Assembly: GCF_001949145.1 (NCBI RefSeq) | Contig: NW_019091406.1 | Location: 1,735,515 to 1,799,514 of the forward strand | Source of the DNA: Acanthaster planci | Lineage: Eukaryota > Echinodermata > Asteroidea > Valvatida > Acanthasteridae | Length of the DNA: 64,000 bases | Direction of reading: 5' to 3' | Part shown: one piece after another, positions 25,555-36,280 of the stretch | Layout of the letters: each line of letters starts with the position of its first letter | Position numbering within the stretch: position 1 is the stretch's first letter | Notes under the pieces: generated by a model | Database searches by the model: none | The model's input: the letters and a program-made list of their open reading frames with translations, nothing else | Told to the model about the DNA's origin: nothing | Translations under genes and position numbers: made by a program

Positions 25555-26989
25555 TTGATTTCAGTTATTCGTGCCTTTTTAGTTGCTAAAGTGGGAATTG
25601 TCAAACTGTATAGTGCGTAAAATCTAAAAAAAAAAAAAAAGTGGACGGATACGTATTTGTCAATAGCTACATGATCAGAAACTGTGTACGCACAAAGAGA
25701 TCTTTAAAATTGGAGGAGATGCCCTTGCAGCTGGTACTCGGTAATAGTTCCTTTGACGTGGTAAGGAACCATTGAAAAGGGTGCAGTGCAATCTCTGTAT
25801 AGACTACCGGCATCATGGCACAAGTTCAAATATAAAAGACCATTTTTAACTGATTTCATTTTAAGTCGTGACTTGCTGGAACGTGTGCGCTAATATACCA
25901 AAATGAAGGTCCCCCACTTGTACACAGGAAACTTTGGGCTCCTGGCCACCCCCCCAAAAAAGCCGACTGGACCTGGTAAACATCGTTGACTTTTAGCGAG
26001 CCTTTGACAAAGGTTAGTCGAACAACATAACCGTGGTTCATGACTGAGGTTTTTCATCCGTCAAGCTGCACTCACAGTGTACTAATATTGTTCTGCATCA
26101 GGACGTGTCAGACTGATCAGTAATTGAGAAAAACAAGCAATACAATTTTGGGGGGTAATTATGTCGAATACCATCCAAAATTATGCACCAAAAACTAGAC
26201 AGACCTTCCCTCCAGAAAAGTCAGCCTGTGCACATTCACTGTAAATCGAATCTCGGTCAAATTCGTTTGTATAGCCCGGCAAGAAAACTTGAGTATAATG
26301 TGTGTGTAAACTACGATACCTCCCCTGTAAAACCGATCACTTACCGAGGGCTTTTGTTTTGTTAAAAGTAGTGGTAACAAAACTAGTTGTCAGAGGAATG
26401 CCTGCGCATGTACTGTACGTTCTCTTTCGTTTGAGGGGGCGCCCTTCCATTTCCAAAGCAGAGTTGAAGACGAGTTTTTTGTTTTTTTTCGTGACAACTA
26501 CTCCTTCTCTTACAAGATAATGGCTTCGCTTTGCACTGTACCGGTGCGTACTCTGGAGGTGCTTTGTTTTTTAGAATCATCAGTCTCAGAACTTTGTCTC
26601 AAGGTTGCTCATATTCTGAATAAATTTACACCGCAGGCAGGCCTACAGCAAGGGATTATGAGTGGGCCCTCGCAAAATTAAAATGTTAATAAAAATTACC
26701 GATAGTTACTAAACGTTGCTTAGGGAATTCTAGAAGAAGAAGAAATTTCACCTTAAAGGAGACAATCCGATAGTATGCAAATATCGCGGAGTAATAAACC
26801 ACAGCTGAACAACCATGAAAACTAATGGCTGTTATTTGTCATTATTTGGAATGTGTCCGAAAGTCTAGGCCGGCAACGGCTAGAGTCTGTCAGAGACAAA
26901 TGGACTGGAAGCACAGAGTCGACAGTTACCACTGGCGCAACGTACGGTTACACTCCAAGAACTGAAGCGTTAAATCTGGTCAACGACCA

Positions 26990-27257
26990 TTCTCTGAAAT
27001 TGTTGAATTCAGCGTTTCAGATGCTGAAATCAGCATTTTACATCCAACACTGGCGGTATACTGTTAATTTAGCATCTTAGAGTGTTAACTTTGGAAGTGT
27101 TGAATTAACTTATGAATCAACTACATTAAGCGTTGGATTTAACATTTAAAATACTGGATTCAGCAGAAAAATTCTCGATTCAACACTTCAGTCAAACGGT
27201 GGGCACTGACCGGACCTTTGTAAGTGCTGGATTCAACACTTCACTTTTTATACAGTG
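26990..27257. repeat. Degenerate repeat with reiterated TTGAATTCAGC / GATTCAACACTT units
   Basis: Short related units occur many times in both orientations, for example TTGTTGAATTCAGCG, AAGTGTTGAATTAA, TCGATTCAACACTTC and TGGATTCAACACTTC. The block ends TTTTTATACAGTG. The pattern suggests an old non-autonomous transposon with subterminal repeats. There is no coding potential. Confidence 0.5.
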
Positions 27258-27474
27258 TACCGAGGGCCGTATAGTGAATCCTTTTGGGAAAAAAAATGTG
27301 CTTGAAAGTAAAAGTGTAGATGCGCAACTGCCGACTGTTTCAGAAACTGATGTTGTGGAGTAGCGCACATAATATGCACATCTAATGCGTCAAAGGGATT
27401 CCCGCGCCCGCCCCCGGGAATGAGAATGCACCAGTGTACCTAAATTTGTACCATCCATCACAACAGAACAATAG

Positions 27475-27641
27475 GGGCGATTCGCAATAGTGCACCACCA
27501 TGAGTTTGCAACGCGTTGGCCAATCACAGCGCGCGAAATTTGTCGACCCTTTCCGAACGAGCATTGGGTCGACAAATTTCGCGCAGTGTGATTGGTCAAC
27601 GCGTTGCAATCTCTTGGTGGTGCACTATTGTGAAACGCCCG
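27475..27641. mobile_element. Foldback MITE, copy 1 of a two-copy family
   Basis: Two arms of about 75 bases pair almost fully around a loop of about 16 bases. Outer ends are GGGCGATTCGCAATAGTGC and GCACTATTGTGAAACGCCC. Inner parts include AATCACAGCGCGCGAAATTT with GTCGACCC, and their complement. A second, more diverged copy lies at 47135-47325 and shares the ends and the order of motifs. No transposase is encoded. Confidence 0.88.
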
Positions 27642-27840
27642 TATTCTTCTCTTCAGAGGAGATTTGGTTGAGCGCGTGGGTGATGCACACGCGCGATGCG
27701 CAGAGACTTCACGCGTCACACACGCATCCGTTTGAAAAAATTATTCTGCAACAGCGTTTACACACGTTGGCCAACCAGCAAATGAGTGAGAATTATGGAG
27801 TTAGTTGAAACTTTTGGGTTAATACAACTGTACCATTGAC

Positions 27841-27913
27841 ATGCAAAGACACGACAGAGTAGTCGTTGGTGTCATCATTTTCACGTTTACCACTGTGGCT
27901 CCAATAGTGCTGG
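27841..27913 (+). CDS. Small membrane protein gene, exon 1 (signal peptide)
   Basis: This is exon 1 of a predicted 144-residue protein that I do not recognise. It encodes residues 1-24 and ends in phase 1 before GTAAGT. The residues form a signal peptide or anchor: a short basic start (MQRHDR) then the hydrophobic run VVVGVIIFTFTTVAPIVLG. It was assigned because its donor, phase and reading frame fit the next two exons. The gene lies 4.2 kb downstream of hedgehog on the same strand and ends tail-to-tail with RPS27. Transcript evidence would be needed for the exact start. Confidence 0.65.
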
Positions 27914-28827
27914 GTAAGTCGGCCGACGAGTTATAAATGTGACGATGGGCTTTTTAGGGCCTAGTTGAATTTTCGGTAAGTTAACCACATCACCCATTTC
28001 CGCAATTCTGAAACTGGGTTTTGTCGCAATATTTAATTAAGCGGGTAGGGCTATATGAGGGGGAAATGACAATCAAAATCGAAGTTGGTGTGCAAAGTCT
28101 TGGACAGGCCCTTCAGCAAGGTATAGTATATTTGGAGACCCCGTGATAGAAGGGAGACCTAGGCCTACACTTTAACTTTTGAATTAACACTTGGTTGACT
28201 ATGACATCATGCTCAATAACTGCACGGTTGATGTTGTAAAAAGGGGGCAGAGTTTTGAGGGAAATTATGAGGAGAAACTGTGAATGCATGTTTTAACCCG
28301 ACACATGTTGGGTTAAAAAAAGTCCCATTTCACAATTTGAAATTTCCCACAAAACAGGGGCATTGCAACAAAGAGAGCGTTGCTTTTGTTTGGGGGGGGG
28401 TGACCAGTTTTCAAGATTAAAATGACCAAAAAATCGGGGGTCCCCAAATGTACAATCCACCTTCAGCCAAAGGCGAGTTAAACTTTTGCAGGCTTTTGTT
28501 TTCTTCTGATTGATCACAGAACTGTGTTGCAACATGGCATCAGATGGTAGGCCTAAAAATTAGACCTACTGTTGTAGCATATTCTCAAAACTTGTGTTTT
28601 TATTCGCGGGAAACTCCACTCCCTGCGACTGAAATTTGGGACAAGACAAACTCGCGTAAAGTTCCCCCTGATTTTTTTTTTCACAAAGCCCGGTATTCAA
28701 ATCTAAAATTTTTGTAGTTTTCACTTTGGAATCATCTGGTCCCTCTCTTCCCTTAAAACAATAAAATAACTAATAATAAGATCACGATAGATCAATGTGC
28801 GTATTTGAAAATTATTGTTGGTTTCAG
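27914..28827 (+). other. Intron 1 of the small membrane protein gene
   Basis: The intron has a GTAAGT start and a GGTTTCAG end. Nothing recognisable lies inside it. Confidence 0.6.
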
Positions 28828-29012
28828 GCTTACCTGTGTACTCTGAAGATGATGTCACGGACTTGGGCTCGAAGGATGTACCTGTAAGGCTTCGACACAA
28901 GGGGGCGACATTTCTCCTTAATGGAGGACCAAATTCCCGTGGGCAAAAACCTAACGGCACAAATGCACCAGCCATGCCAAGATATGGTTCTCTGAGGATC
29001 CGTCGATCACCG
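28828..29012 (+). CDS. Small membrane protein gene, exon 2 (ectodomain)
   Basis: The exon completes a Gly codon and encodes about 61 more residues, in phase from exon 1 and ending in phase 0 before GTAGGC. The sequence starts LPVYSEDDVTDLG right after the hydrophobic segment, so it should be luminal or extracellular. It is polar, has no cysteines, and is basic toward its end (SLRIRRSP). I recognise no domain. The RIRR stretch could be a protease site, but that is speculative. Confidence 0.65.
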
Positions 29013-29774
29013 GTAGGCGTACATTCTAATCGTATTCCCTAAGATTCTCTGATGTCATTCAGGCCGAATTAGTTTTAGCTCTTCCCATGCTTGGTTTCAC
29101 CTGAATCGCGATGTACCGTATCTGGTCTGGTTGAAACATAGTTCTTTCTTTAATCAGTAATTAATTGTAGTCCAAATTAGGCCCCTAATCTGCGAAAACC
29201 ACACCTTTCTGTTGCATAGAAAGCAGACAAATACACACGGCGTCTATTTTGCGTCCACAAAAAGCAGGATGGTGAATGTTGACAATGTTGGGACTCAACG
29301 TCTCCAGCGCTAGGCTTTCAGGTCTGAAAGGGGGCTGCCAAAAGGGTAGAGCGCCCTCAAAGGGTACGACACGCCTGTACAAAAGCTATTTAAAAAAAAA
29401 AATCAGTGTACCTGTTTTTAAGGGCTCTTCCAACGATATGAAGTCCCTATCCGGCAAACCCAACTGCTACTTATGGGCACCTTTAGCACACATAGATTTT
29501 ACAACTCATTCCACATTGATTTGCCATACAAACAATGGACACTCTAGAATGCACCAAAAATGCACCTGCACAAAGGCACCTTCAGGCTTGTAGAATTATT
29601 AGCTATGCCATTACGTCATTACCTCAGATTATTTTTCTTTTCCAATTTGGTAGAATTTTTTTAAAAAGGACTTGGTGGCTTGCTTGACTCAAGCGAATTA
29701 CTAAATATCCAAACATGTATCCACCCCCCCCCGACACCAAATTTCTCACCAGTATTTACTTATTTCCTATACAG
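29013..29774 (+). other. Intron 2 of the small membrane protein gene
   Basis: The intron has a GTAGGC start and a CCTATACAG end. I see nothing else in it. Confidence 0.6.
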
Positions 29775-29951
29775 GATGACGACTACGCGTACAAGGATGA
29801 CAAGCACGAGGATTATTACGAAGGGGGAGGGGCCCAGGAGGTGGGCGGAGGCAGGAAGCGTATGATCGCTTTCACAATCTTCTTCATTTGGGTGTGCTGG
29901 GTTATCATCGCTTGCTCCATCTTGCGGATTGTGGCAAAGAACATGGCCTGA
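29775..29951 (+). CDS. Small membrane protein gene, exon 3 (acidic linker and membrane helix)
   Basis: The last exon encodes residues 87-144. A very acidic, Tyr-rich linker (DDDYAYKDDKHEDYYEGGG) leads to GGGRKR, and then one clear membrane helix spans about residues 117-139 (IAFTIFFIWVCWVIIACSI). The tail is a short basic RIVAKNMA. With the signal peptide this predicts a type I single-pass protein with a tiny cytoplasmic end. I do not recognise the family. An ATTAAA at 30255 could serve for polyadenylation. Confidence 0.72.
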   Translation, partial: DDDYAYKDDKHEDYYEGGGAQEVGGGRKRMIAFTIFFIWVCWVIIACSILRIVAKNMA

Positions 29952-30945
29952 ACCTTGCTTTCTGGCAGACATCGGTATTTCCGTCTACACAGATCATCTC
30001 AATGCACTTTTGAGAGTCTGCATTGTAGACGAGCGTATCAGGCTTTGTGAAGAGATGGAGAAAGATGCCCCAAGGAAAGTGCACCAATTCATGTCGGTCA
30101 TGCGACTATTCAGTTTGTCTTGTAGAACAGTGGCAGTCTCAGTATTTGTGTCTGACATGGAAAGGGGCACAGGAACATTTGCTCTTTGATGTCAGAAATA
30201 TTTGATGTCCATAAACACATGTTAATGAATTTTAATGTGGCGATCTGATTCCAAATTAAAAGCTGTTGTTTATTCAGTGTAAATGAAGCTGTCGTCTTTT
30301 CCTTCATGGAAAGGTATCAACATCTCATCAGCATCAACAAGTTCAACAGAAGTTAACAAGCACAGCATAAACGCTTGTTGACTTTAATGTGTCAGTGACA
30401 CTTATCTAGACTTCAATGAACGCAAATACCAGAGACAACTTTGAGGAAAGACGCACAGTATTTTTATTCCATGACAAACACGAACCAATACAGTGCACAG
30501 CAATGGTACATTTTGCACTTAAAATGGATGACGTCGGAACTTGTCAGAAAGTTCCCTTTGCCACCACCGTTAGTGCCTCAAACTGAGCTTTACTGATACA
30601 TAGCTCGGAACAAAAAAAAAAAAGCTCTTAAATTTAAGCACTGATTATATGGGGTCAAGCATTATCCTATCCCTATCACCAGATTATTAGATGATTTTTG
30701 CAAAGCAAATACTCTCTTTTTCTTAAGTCTTCTCTCTACTCTTTTGGAGATAACTCTTTCCACTCAGCACATTTTCTGGTACTGGATCACGCTGGTTCAG
30801 GCCGGTCAGGTGCAGGTCGGTGTTGGTCGGTAGGCTAGGCTTTGTCAGAAAGGGAGAGGGGACATACTGTGATCTTCCCTCCCCGCTACGGGCTGGACGT
30901 TATTTACATGAACACCCGAGCGGGCTGGAGACAAACACTGGCGGA
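29952..30945. other. Tail-to-tail 3' region between the small membrane gene and RPS27
   Basis: The region holds the 3' ends of two converging genes. ATTAAA on the + strand at 30255-30260 fits the upstream gene. The nearest canonical signal on the - strand (read as TTTATT on +) is at 30463-30468, and a variant with AAATAA lies near 30902, about 40 bases after the RPS27 stop. No further coding sequence is seen. Confidence 0.5.
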
Positions 30946-30974
30946 TTAATGGGCCTTCCTCCTGAAGGAGCAGC
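30946..30974 (-). CDS. rps27: RPS27 (eS27) exon 4: C-terminus
   Basis: Read on the - strand, the exon follows CCTCAG and completes a Gly codon, then encodes CSFRRKAH and a TAA stop. The human protein ends CSFRRKQH, so only one residue differs. Total length is 84 aa (6 + 109 + 111 + 29 nt including the stop), equal to human RPS27. Confidence 0.95.
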
Positions 30975-31239
30975 CTGAGGGTAGACAGTGACAGGGATAG
31001 AAGGAAATCGGTCCACAAGATTTCATACTGTGACATCTCACTGGACTGTTACTTCAAACAATTTCTGGTATCTAGTGTGATTTTGTACTACATGTAGTCA
31101 AAAGGTCCAATATTGTGGCACTAGTTAACGGCAAATACATGTACATGTAAATTGAGCTGACTATAGCCATAAATTATGCTGCCGAAGTACTATTTCATGG
31201 CAAAGAGATGTTTATTGCATGCACATGCAGACTGATGTA

Positions 31240-31312
31240 CAGCGGAGCGTCGTTATAATGAACAAGACAGGGTCCGCACAAAGTGTTTTGCCTAACGGAC
31301 AATGGAATTTTA
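31240..31312. mobile_element. Terminal fragment of a TA-flanked (Tc1/mariner/pogo-type) element
   Basis: The sequence TA followed by CAGCGGAGCGTCGTTATAA and then GAACAAGACAGGGTCC closely matches the left end of the element at 49146 (CAGTGGAACGCTGCTATAAC, then GAACAAGACGGGTCC). I could not find a matching right end, so this is probably a truncated copy. Confidence 0.65.
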
Positions 31313-31839
31313 AGGCAAGCATTTTTTAAAATAATCGAAATGCGCAAGACATTTATCAAAGATTCCTGCGAGGTAAGTACCAAACTCTTACATATATGAA
31401 GTAATATTTGAGCTCAAATCTCCTGGCTTTGTAGCGATTATCATGCAAGACTTTCTGTACTTCAGTTGCCAGTGTTGCATATGCGTACTTGGCGCATTTG
31501 GACATCACACACACACCACGCAATAAGGTTACCTACGAAGGATAATCTGACAGACTTCTACTGACACAGAGTATTTCAGCCAGGCCTGCCGCCTTGTAAA
31601 AACAGCCCAGATTGTGCTACTGGCCTCTTTTCAATAGGGGCCAGATTAGCGTGCAGTGGTATTTTATAGCTCATCACAGGAGTGCTTTTGTCCCGGGTGG
31701 TAATCCGCTCTTGCTGAATGCCACAAACGGTGGTATAATCTCTCAAAACAATGACGGATTTCCTCAGGTATTGCCAAAATGTTGGCAAAATTCCTGGCAG
31801 CTTGGTCTTTTGTTCCGAGTATGGTCTTTTGTTACAAGG

Positions 31840-31934
31840 CCTAGCTCTTTCATCCGGTTTCGGGCTCCCCAGTTTCAGGAACATAGGCTTTGTACACGAA
31901 ACCGGGGAGCCCGAAACTGGACCAAAGAGCTAGG
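31840..31934. repeat. Inverted repeat, 37-base arms and 21-base loop
   Basis: The left arm CCTAGCTCTTTCATCCGG onward to 31876 is complementary to 31898-31934, which ends CCAAAGAGCTAGG, with about three mismatches. The RNA on either strand would fold into a long hairpin. It sits in RPS27 intron 3. Confidence 0.88.
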
Positions 31935-32153
31935 CTCCCCGTCAGCATATGGTTACGTGGCGCTCCATTCTAGTTACATTATCAATCAAAGCAATATTTT
32001 CCCTATGGGGTTAAGCTTCCGTTTACTGTGCTTACTGCCACACTGTCTCTGTGAAATGTACAGAGGTTCTGTTAGCACAAATTGGCTGTTAAACTGCGCC
32101 ATGAAATTGGGCCAGGACTGAATACAGACACCTTCACCTTCAAATGTGAAAAC

Positions 32154-32697
32154 TCCATAGAGCCATATATAAAAACTAGAGTGCTAACTTATGTACAAAG
32201 TGATGCCTGCTGGGCGCATCCATGTTTGTGCACAAACCTATCGAAAACTCTCAAGTTTATACGGCTTTTGTACGGCTATTTGGCATATCTGCTTCTGAAT
32301 TCTAAAATGATACTTCAATAAAGCCGATACACACAAAAATTAACACACAATCAGTAAATGAGCTATCCATTTTGCTCTGCGTAAACAACGCAATCACATG
32401 GGCGTATGCACCGCAGATTATATTGCAGTGACTTTTTAAATCAGATTTTAATGGTACCCAATGCGCATTATGTTTAGAGTACATAATTCAATACTCATTC
32501 TATCAGATATCTGTATGATATCAAACGCAGATATGCAAATAGCCGTACAAAAGCCGTCTAAACTTTCAAATTTTCCCGTAGGTTTGTGCACAAGCACATA
32601 CATGGATTCAAAATGTCTGCAACCACGACGGAGTCAAATTCTCTCTACGCGGAGAATGAGAAGTTAGCGCTCTAGTTTTCATATTTAGCTCTATGGA
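32154..32697. mobile_element. Large foldback element, 544 bp with arms of about 150 bp
   Basis: The ends TCCATAGAGC and GCTCTATGGA start long imperfect inverted arms. Shared inverted blocks are AAAACTAGAGTGCTAACTT, TTTGTGCACAAACCTA and ACGGCTTTTGTACGGCTATT, in the same order from each end. The centre is about 200 bases of non-coding DNA. It is a non-autonomous foldback transposon inserted in RPS27 intron 3. Confidence 0.87.
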
Positions 32698-32741
32698 AAA
32701 ATCACACATCTATCCTTCAGTCGTCCCTGAGCATCCCTTAC

Positions 32742-32852
32742 CTTCTGTGAGCCTTGCCTTGCCACCCGTGGGCTGACACAGCACGGTGGAGCATCCAACA
32801 CACAGGACCACAGTCTGGGCATGGCTGAACACAGTCGTGATCTTGTAGCAAC
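32742..32852 (-). CDS. rps27: RPS27 (eS27) exon 3: zinc finger
   Basis: On the - strand the exon follows CTGTCAG and encodes the second half of the ribosomal zinc finger: [15 protein letters not shown], then [19 protein letters not shown] and TE, almost identical to human. The zinc ligands are the Cys pairs of CPGC (split over the exon 2/3 junction) and CVGC. The donor GTAAGG follows. Phase is 1 in and 1 out. Confidence 0.97.
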
Positions 32853-33171
32853 CTGACAGTGACCAAAAAACAAAAAGGGCATCTTCCATTGTTCCACAGT
32901 TGTTTAACATTGTTCTGCAAGACAGCTCACAGCTGAGAACAATATCTGACATCAAGGGGTGCAGGTTAACGGGTCACTGGTCTGCATCATACCTTACGCA
33001 TGAAGCCTACGGTCCTAGCTCCCTTTTGGACATTGTGATAGGCAAGGCTATTGATGATCAGTGATGTGAACCAATTTTGCCAGGGTGACACTCGTTTGAC
33101 TGGAGTGCACCGTTATAACCCAATACAGGCTTGCGCGTGGACTTGCACCAGCGTTAACCAGACAAACACAG

Positions 33172-33228
33172 ACTCCTGGAGTACAGTATTCAACCCTTCA
33201 ACTCCTGGAGTACAGTATTCAACCCTTT
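33172..33228. repeat. Tandem duplication, 29-bp unit, two copies
   Basis: ACTCCTGGAGTACAGTATTC followed by AACCCTTCA is repeated once, head to tail, with nearly full identity. Confidence 0.9.
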
Positions 33229-33336
33229 ATACAATACGAGCAGTGAACAGCAACTCAAAAACTGAGCCAAGGTTCCCGTAATTATTAAATTACTTCTTGA
33301 GTTACTTATGAACTGAGGGTTAAATTAACCCTAGCC

Positions 33337-33388
33337 ATCCTCAATCCTTCAAAATCCTCCAGACAGTTTTGGAGGATTTGGGAGAATT
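33337..33388. repeat. Inverted repeat in RPS27 intron 2
   Basis: CTCAATCCTTCAAAATCCTCC pairs with GGAGGATTTGGGAGAATTGAG with a few mismatches and a short loop. Fragments such as CCTCAATCCTACAAAATCT near 55340 look related, so the unit is probably a dispersed repeat. Confidence 0.7.
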
Positions 33389-33927
33389 GAGACTGAATGG
33401 CAAAATTGCATCGCTGATTGCAAAGGATGCGTCGTCTCAAGGTTGTGGGTTATACCTCGTGCTGTTTACGTTCGGCCGTGCGTAAATTCATGCCCACATT
33501 ATATGCCAACTCCATCCTCCATAATGCTCCAGGATGCCATTCGCACTGCCTCAGTACAATGAGAGCAATTGAGGGTTGAGGGTTGAGGCAGTGGGCACCC
33601 CTACACAGAACATATTCAAGAAATATGGGAAGATTTTCAAGGACTGAACCCAATTTTCTCTTTGCTACAAGGACCTGGGCAGTTAGGGTTAATACAGTTG
33701 TTGTGAATCTCAGAAAAGCTTATGTTACATTTTGGACAGAGGTGTGTTGCCTAAAACAGACATGGACGGGCATGGGACCCACTGCTGGTCACTCACAGTC
33801 CCTGAGGGTCTATGGACCTGCACTAACGACCTCACTGCTAGTCTATATGTGTACAATAGATGCCCATTAACTGTCAGTAGCGGCCCCAAACCTCAGTCAC
33901 TGAAGATGCCGGGAACGGAAGTCCTAC

Positions 33928-34036
33928 CTGGGCACTTGACGTCCATGAAGTAGGAATTTGGACTCTGCACCAAGCGCTTCTTCTTGTGCTTACGCTTCTC
34001 AGACTCGAGGCTGGGGTTGATCAAATCTCTGGCGAG
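33928..34036 (-). CDS. rps27: RPS27 (eS27) exon 2
   Basis: On the - strand the exon follows TTGCAG and encodes [20 protein letters not shown] then [17 protein letters not shown]. It closely matches human RPS27 ([20 protein letters not shown]), with the first Cys of the CPGC zinc pair at its end. The protein is a component of the small (40S) ribosomal subunit. Phase is 0 in and 1 out, and the donor is GTAGGA. Confidence 0.98.
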
Positions 34037-36236
34037 CTGCAAGAGGACAAGAACACCCAAATGTAGTACTGACGGAAAATGACAAAGCAAATACTATCTA
34101 GACCTCGAAATCAAATGGAATCGATTCCACACTATGTACATTCAATTCTGTAATGGCCAGCATTCCTCTGAACAGTATCAAATCGATTCCCTGATTCTTG
34201 ACTTGGCTCAACAGCGTGCAGGCAGGGTTCTTGTCAATATAAAAGTATCCCCCCATTAATTTAATATTTTTAAGTGCAATAGTGTGGATATTTGAATGGG
34301 CGGCAAGTATCAGGTGGCAATGTCTTGAGCCAAGACTATGAAGTAGACTTGTAGTTAATGAAATATCAGCAGCTGCGAGACCAATTCCGTTGGTTGTTGA
34401 AAGGTGATCAGGTCTCCAGTCTTTGTAGAAAACACCTCCATGTACTAAAGAAGAATCGAGTTTGAATCGAGGTAAAACAATCCCTGCATTGACATGATTC
34501 CAGGCCTCAAATCTACAACATGATGAGACTAAAACACCGTCAGGCAACACTACAGTCAAGGATTGATCAAACTGAAGCCACTTCAAACTCCCAGGCATGT
34601 ATGACGATCATGGATGAATCAGGACTGAATCATAGCTGGTGGATGAATCAGCTTTCCTGAGCCTGTACCAGCTCGTTGTATCCAGCACTCTTACACTGCC
34701 ACTCTCCACTGCCCCGCTGCCATTTCTCACCTTTGGGAATTCCCCTGGTGAGAAATCACTACATGTAGCTGCTTACGCCTCCACGCAATGTTTACGTTCA
34801 GCGACATCAACACAAAGGCCGCACATAATCTACATAATCACAGTGAAGTCCCAACTATTTATACCCCAGAAGATATTATTCATATTGTCACATACAACAT
34901 GCAACTTTTTACCAGGCAACATTGAACAGTAAACCAAAAAACAAAACCTAAATAAATGTTGGACAATACTTCAACCCCTCTTTTTTGTGGAGGTAGGTTT
35001 TTTTTTAATTCCCTAATCCTACTTTTTCCACTATTCTATTTGGTAAGAATTCATGGCTATGAGAAATTTCTTGATGGGAATTACAGCTCCCAGGAACAAA
35101 TGAAGTAACAAACACAACCAAACACCACGAATAGCTTTATCTTTCAAATTTAAGCAGTGCCAGATAAGACATTGCACAATGTCAATCTTGTGAATCCATT
35201 CCTTAATGCTGTGATAATTACTTTCCCCAAATTTGGATTTTCTGAACAGAATTACATGAAACCCTATGATCTTTACTGCACCTAATGTTGCTACTGCATG
35301 TAGTTTTGACTGATCAGTTAAATATTCCCTATGCATCTATCACAACAACCACTCTGAAATGCACATGACACTGGAGTTGAGCCCTATTTAACTCAAATAA
35401 AAGTTCCAATTTCTCTTCCAAAGGCTCAACAGAGAGAGAAATAGAACAAGGTATCCTAACCAATTAATCAAATCTGCAAAAATATGTAACCATTGGTCAC
35501 ACATTTTAATGCGACCTGGACCAAAGACACAACCTACCGGCATGTTTTTACAAGTTTTTCCAAACTTCTGTCACAGTGAAAATCCAGACAACTTGAACTA
35601 CAATCCAAGCTTACAAGCTCAAAATGCTGTGAAATACTTTCTTGCAAATGCTGTTTGATGTGTGGGCCCAAATATTTTTATCTTCACCATGGAGAAACAA
35701 GAATTGCACAAGACATTTGCCACATTATTTATTCTGCCGCTTGGGCTGTACTATATCCTGTATACTGCCTATTTCATTTTCAATCTGTTGTGCAATGTCA
35801 AGCATTCACATTCAGCATGTCATGCGTGTTCAGTCAACATGGTAAAAAAAATGCCAGCCATCAACTTCATTTTCACTATTTTATTTATTAACTGACCGCA
35901 CTACCCAATTAGATATACAAGGCAAATTTCACCGAGACGGAATTAAATTTTAAAGCAATGTACACGTACGACGATGCTTCGACAAAGTTGTCGCACATGT
36001 TTAACTAGGCCTGAGCACTAAGTTGGGCTGACCATGGACTACGTACATAAACAATCATGACGTACTACAAATTGCCAAGGAATTGCCGTCTATTTTGCTC
36101 ATTTATAACATGTCTTCAGCTTATTTGACACTGTATTAGTAATTATTGACATTTCAACAACATAATCACACAGTTTATATTCACTGCAAGTTCCTCATTT
36201 CAGAAAAAAAATGTGTATTTTGAGGAGAGAACTCAC
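34037..36236 (-). other. RPS27 intron 1 (2.2 kb)
   Basis: The intron runs from GTGAGT after ATGCCG to TTGCAG. A - strand open frame of 166 codons at 34598-34098 lies inside it. It has a proper ATG but resembles no family I know and has no splice or promoter context, so I do not call it a gene. It may be transposon debris. The rest shows nothing recognisable. Confidence 0.85.
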
Positions 36237-36242
36237 CGGCAT
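36237..36242 (-). CDS. rps27: RPS27 (eS27) exon 1: start codon and Pro2 only
   Basis: On the - strand ATGCCG is followed at once by GTGAGT, so only Met-Pro is encoded here. Vertebrate RPS27 also places its first intron right after the start codon region. It was chosen over a similar ATGCCGGTAGG near 35543 because a perfect 5' TOP start lies about 30 bases upstream of this one. Confidence 0.92.
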
Positions 36243-36267
36243 GGTGATCGCTTGATAAGATCCCAAT

Positions 36268-36280
36268 GGAAAGAGGGAGA
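36268..36280 (-). promoter_or_regulatory. 5' TOP tract / transcription start of RPS27
   Basis: On the - strand there is a run of 13 pyrimidines, TCTCCCTCTTTCC, 26 bases before the start codon. Ribosomal protein mRNAs start at a C within such a tract, and it places their translation under mTOR/LARP1 control (established for the class). Upstream on the same strand a CACGTGA E-box-like site is visible. Confidence 0.8.

Larger units (their letters stand above)
23605..27840. other. Hedgehog 3' UTR and intergenic DNA
   Basis: No further coding exon is seen. The DNA becomes strongly AT-rich after about 24700, as expected of a long 3' UTR. The first clear AATAAA on the + strand is at 25549, about 1.9 kb after the stop, followed by an A run near 25625. 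Repeats occupy 26990-27257 and 27475-27641. Confidence 0.55.
30975..32741 (-). other. RPS27 intron 3
   Basis: The donor GTAAGG lies just below 32742 and the acceptor CCTCAG just above 30974. The intron carries a transposon end (31240-31312), a hairpin (31840-31934) and a large foldback element (32154-32697). I found no snoRNA with clear boxes. Confidence 0.9.
32853..33927 (-). other. RPS27 intron 2
   Basis: The donor GTAGGA and acceptor CTGTCAG are seen on the - strand. The intron contains a 29-bp tandem duplication (33172-33228) and a hairpin (33337-33388). Confidence 0.9.

Noticed and set aside
31612-32121. A 169-codon + strand open frame
   Set aside because: It runs straight through the hairpin at 31840-31934, lies antisense within an RPS27 intron and has no recognisable domain.
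34098-34598. A 166-codon open frame on the - strand with its own ATG
   Set aside because: It lies inside RPS27 intron 1, resembles no family I know and has no splice or promoter context. It may be repeat debris, so I did not call it a gene.
35535-35545. A second ATGCCGGTAGG on the - strand that could start RPS27
   Set aside because: The ATGCCG at 36242-36237 has a perfect 5' TOP tract 26 bases upstream and a better donor (GTGAGT). The one near 35543 has neither.
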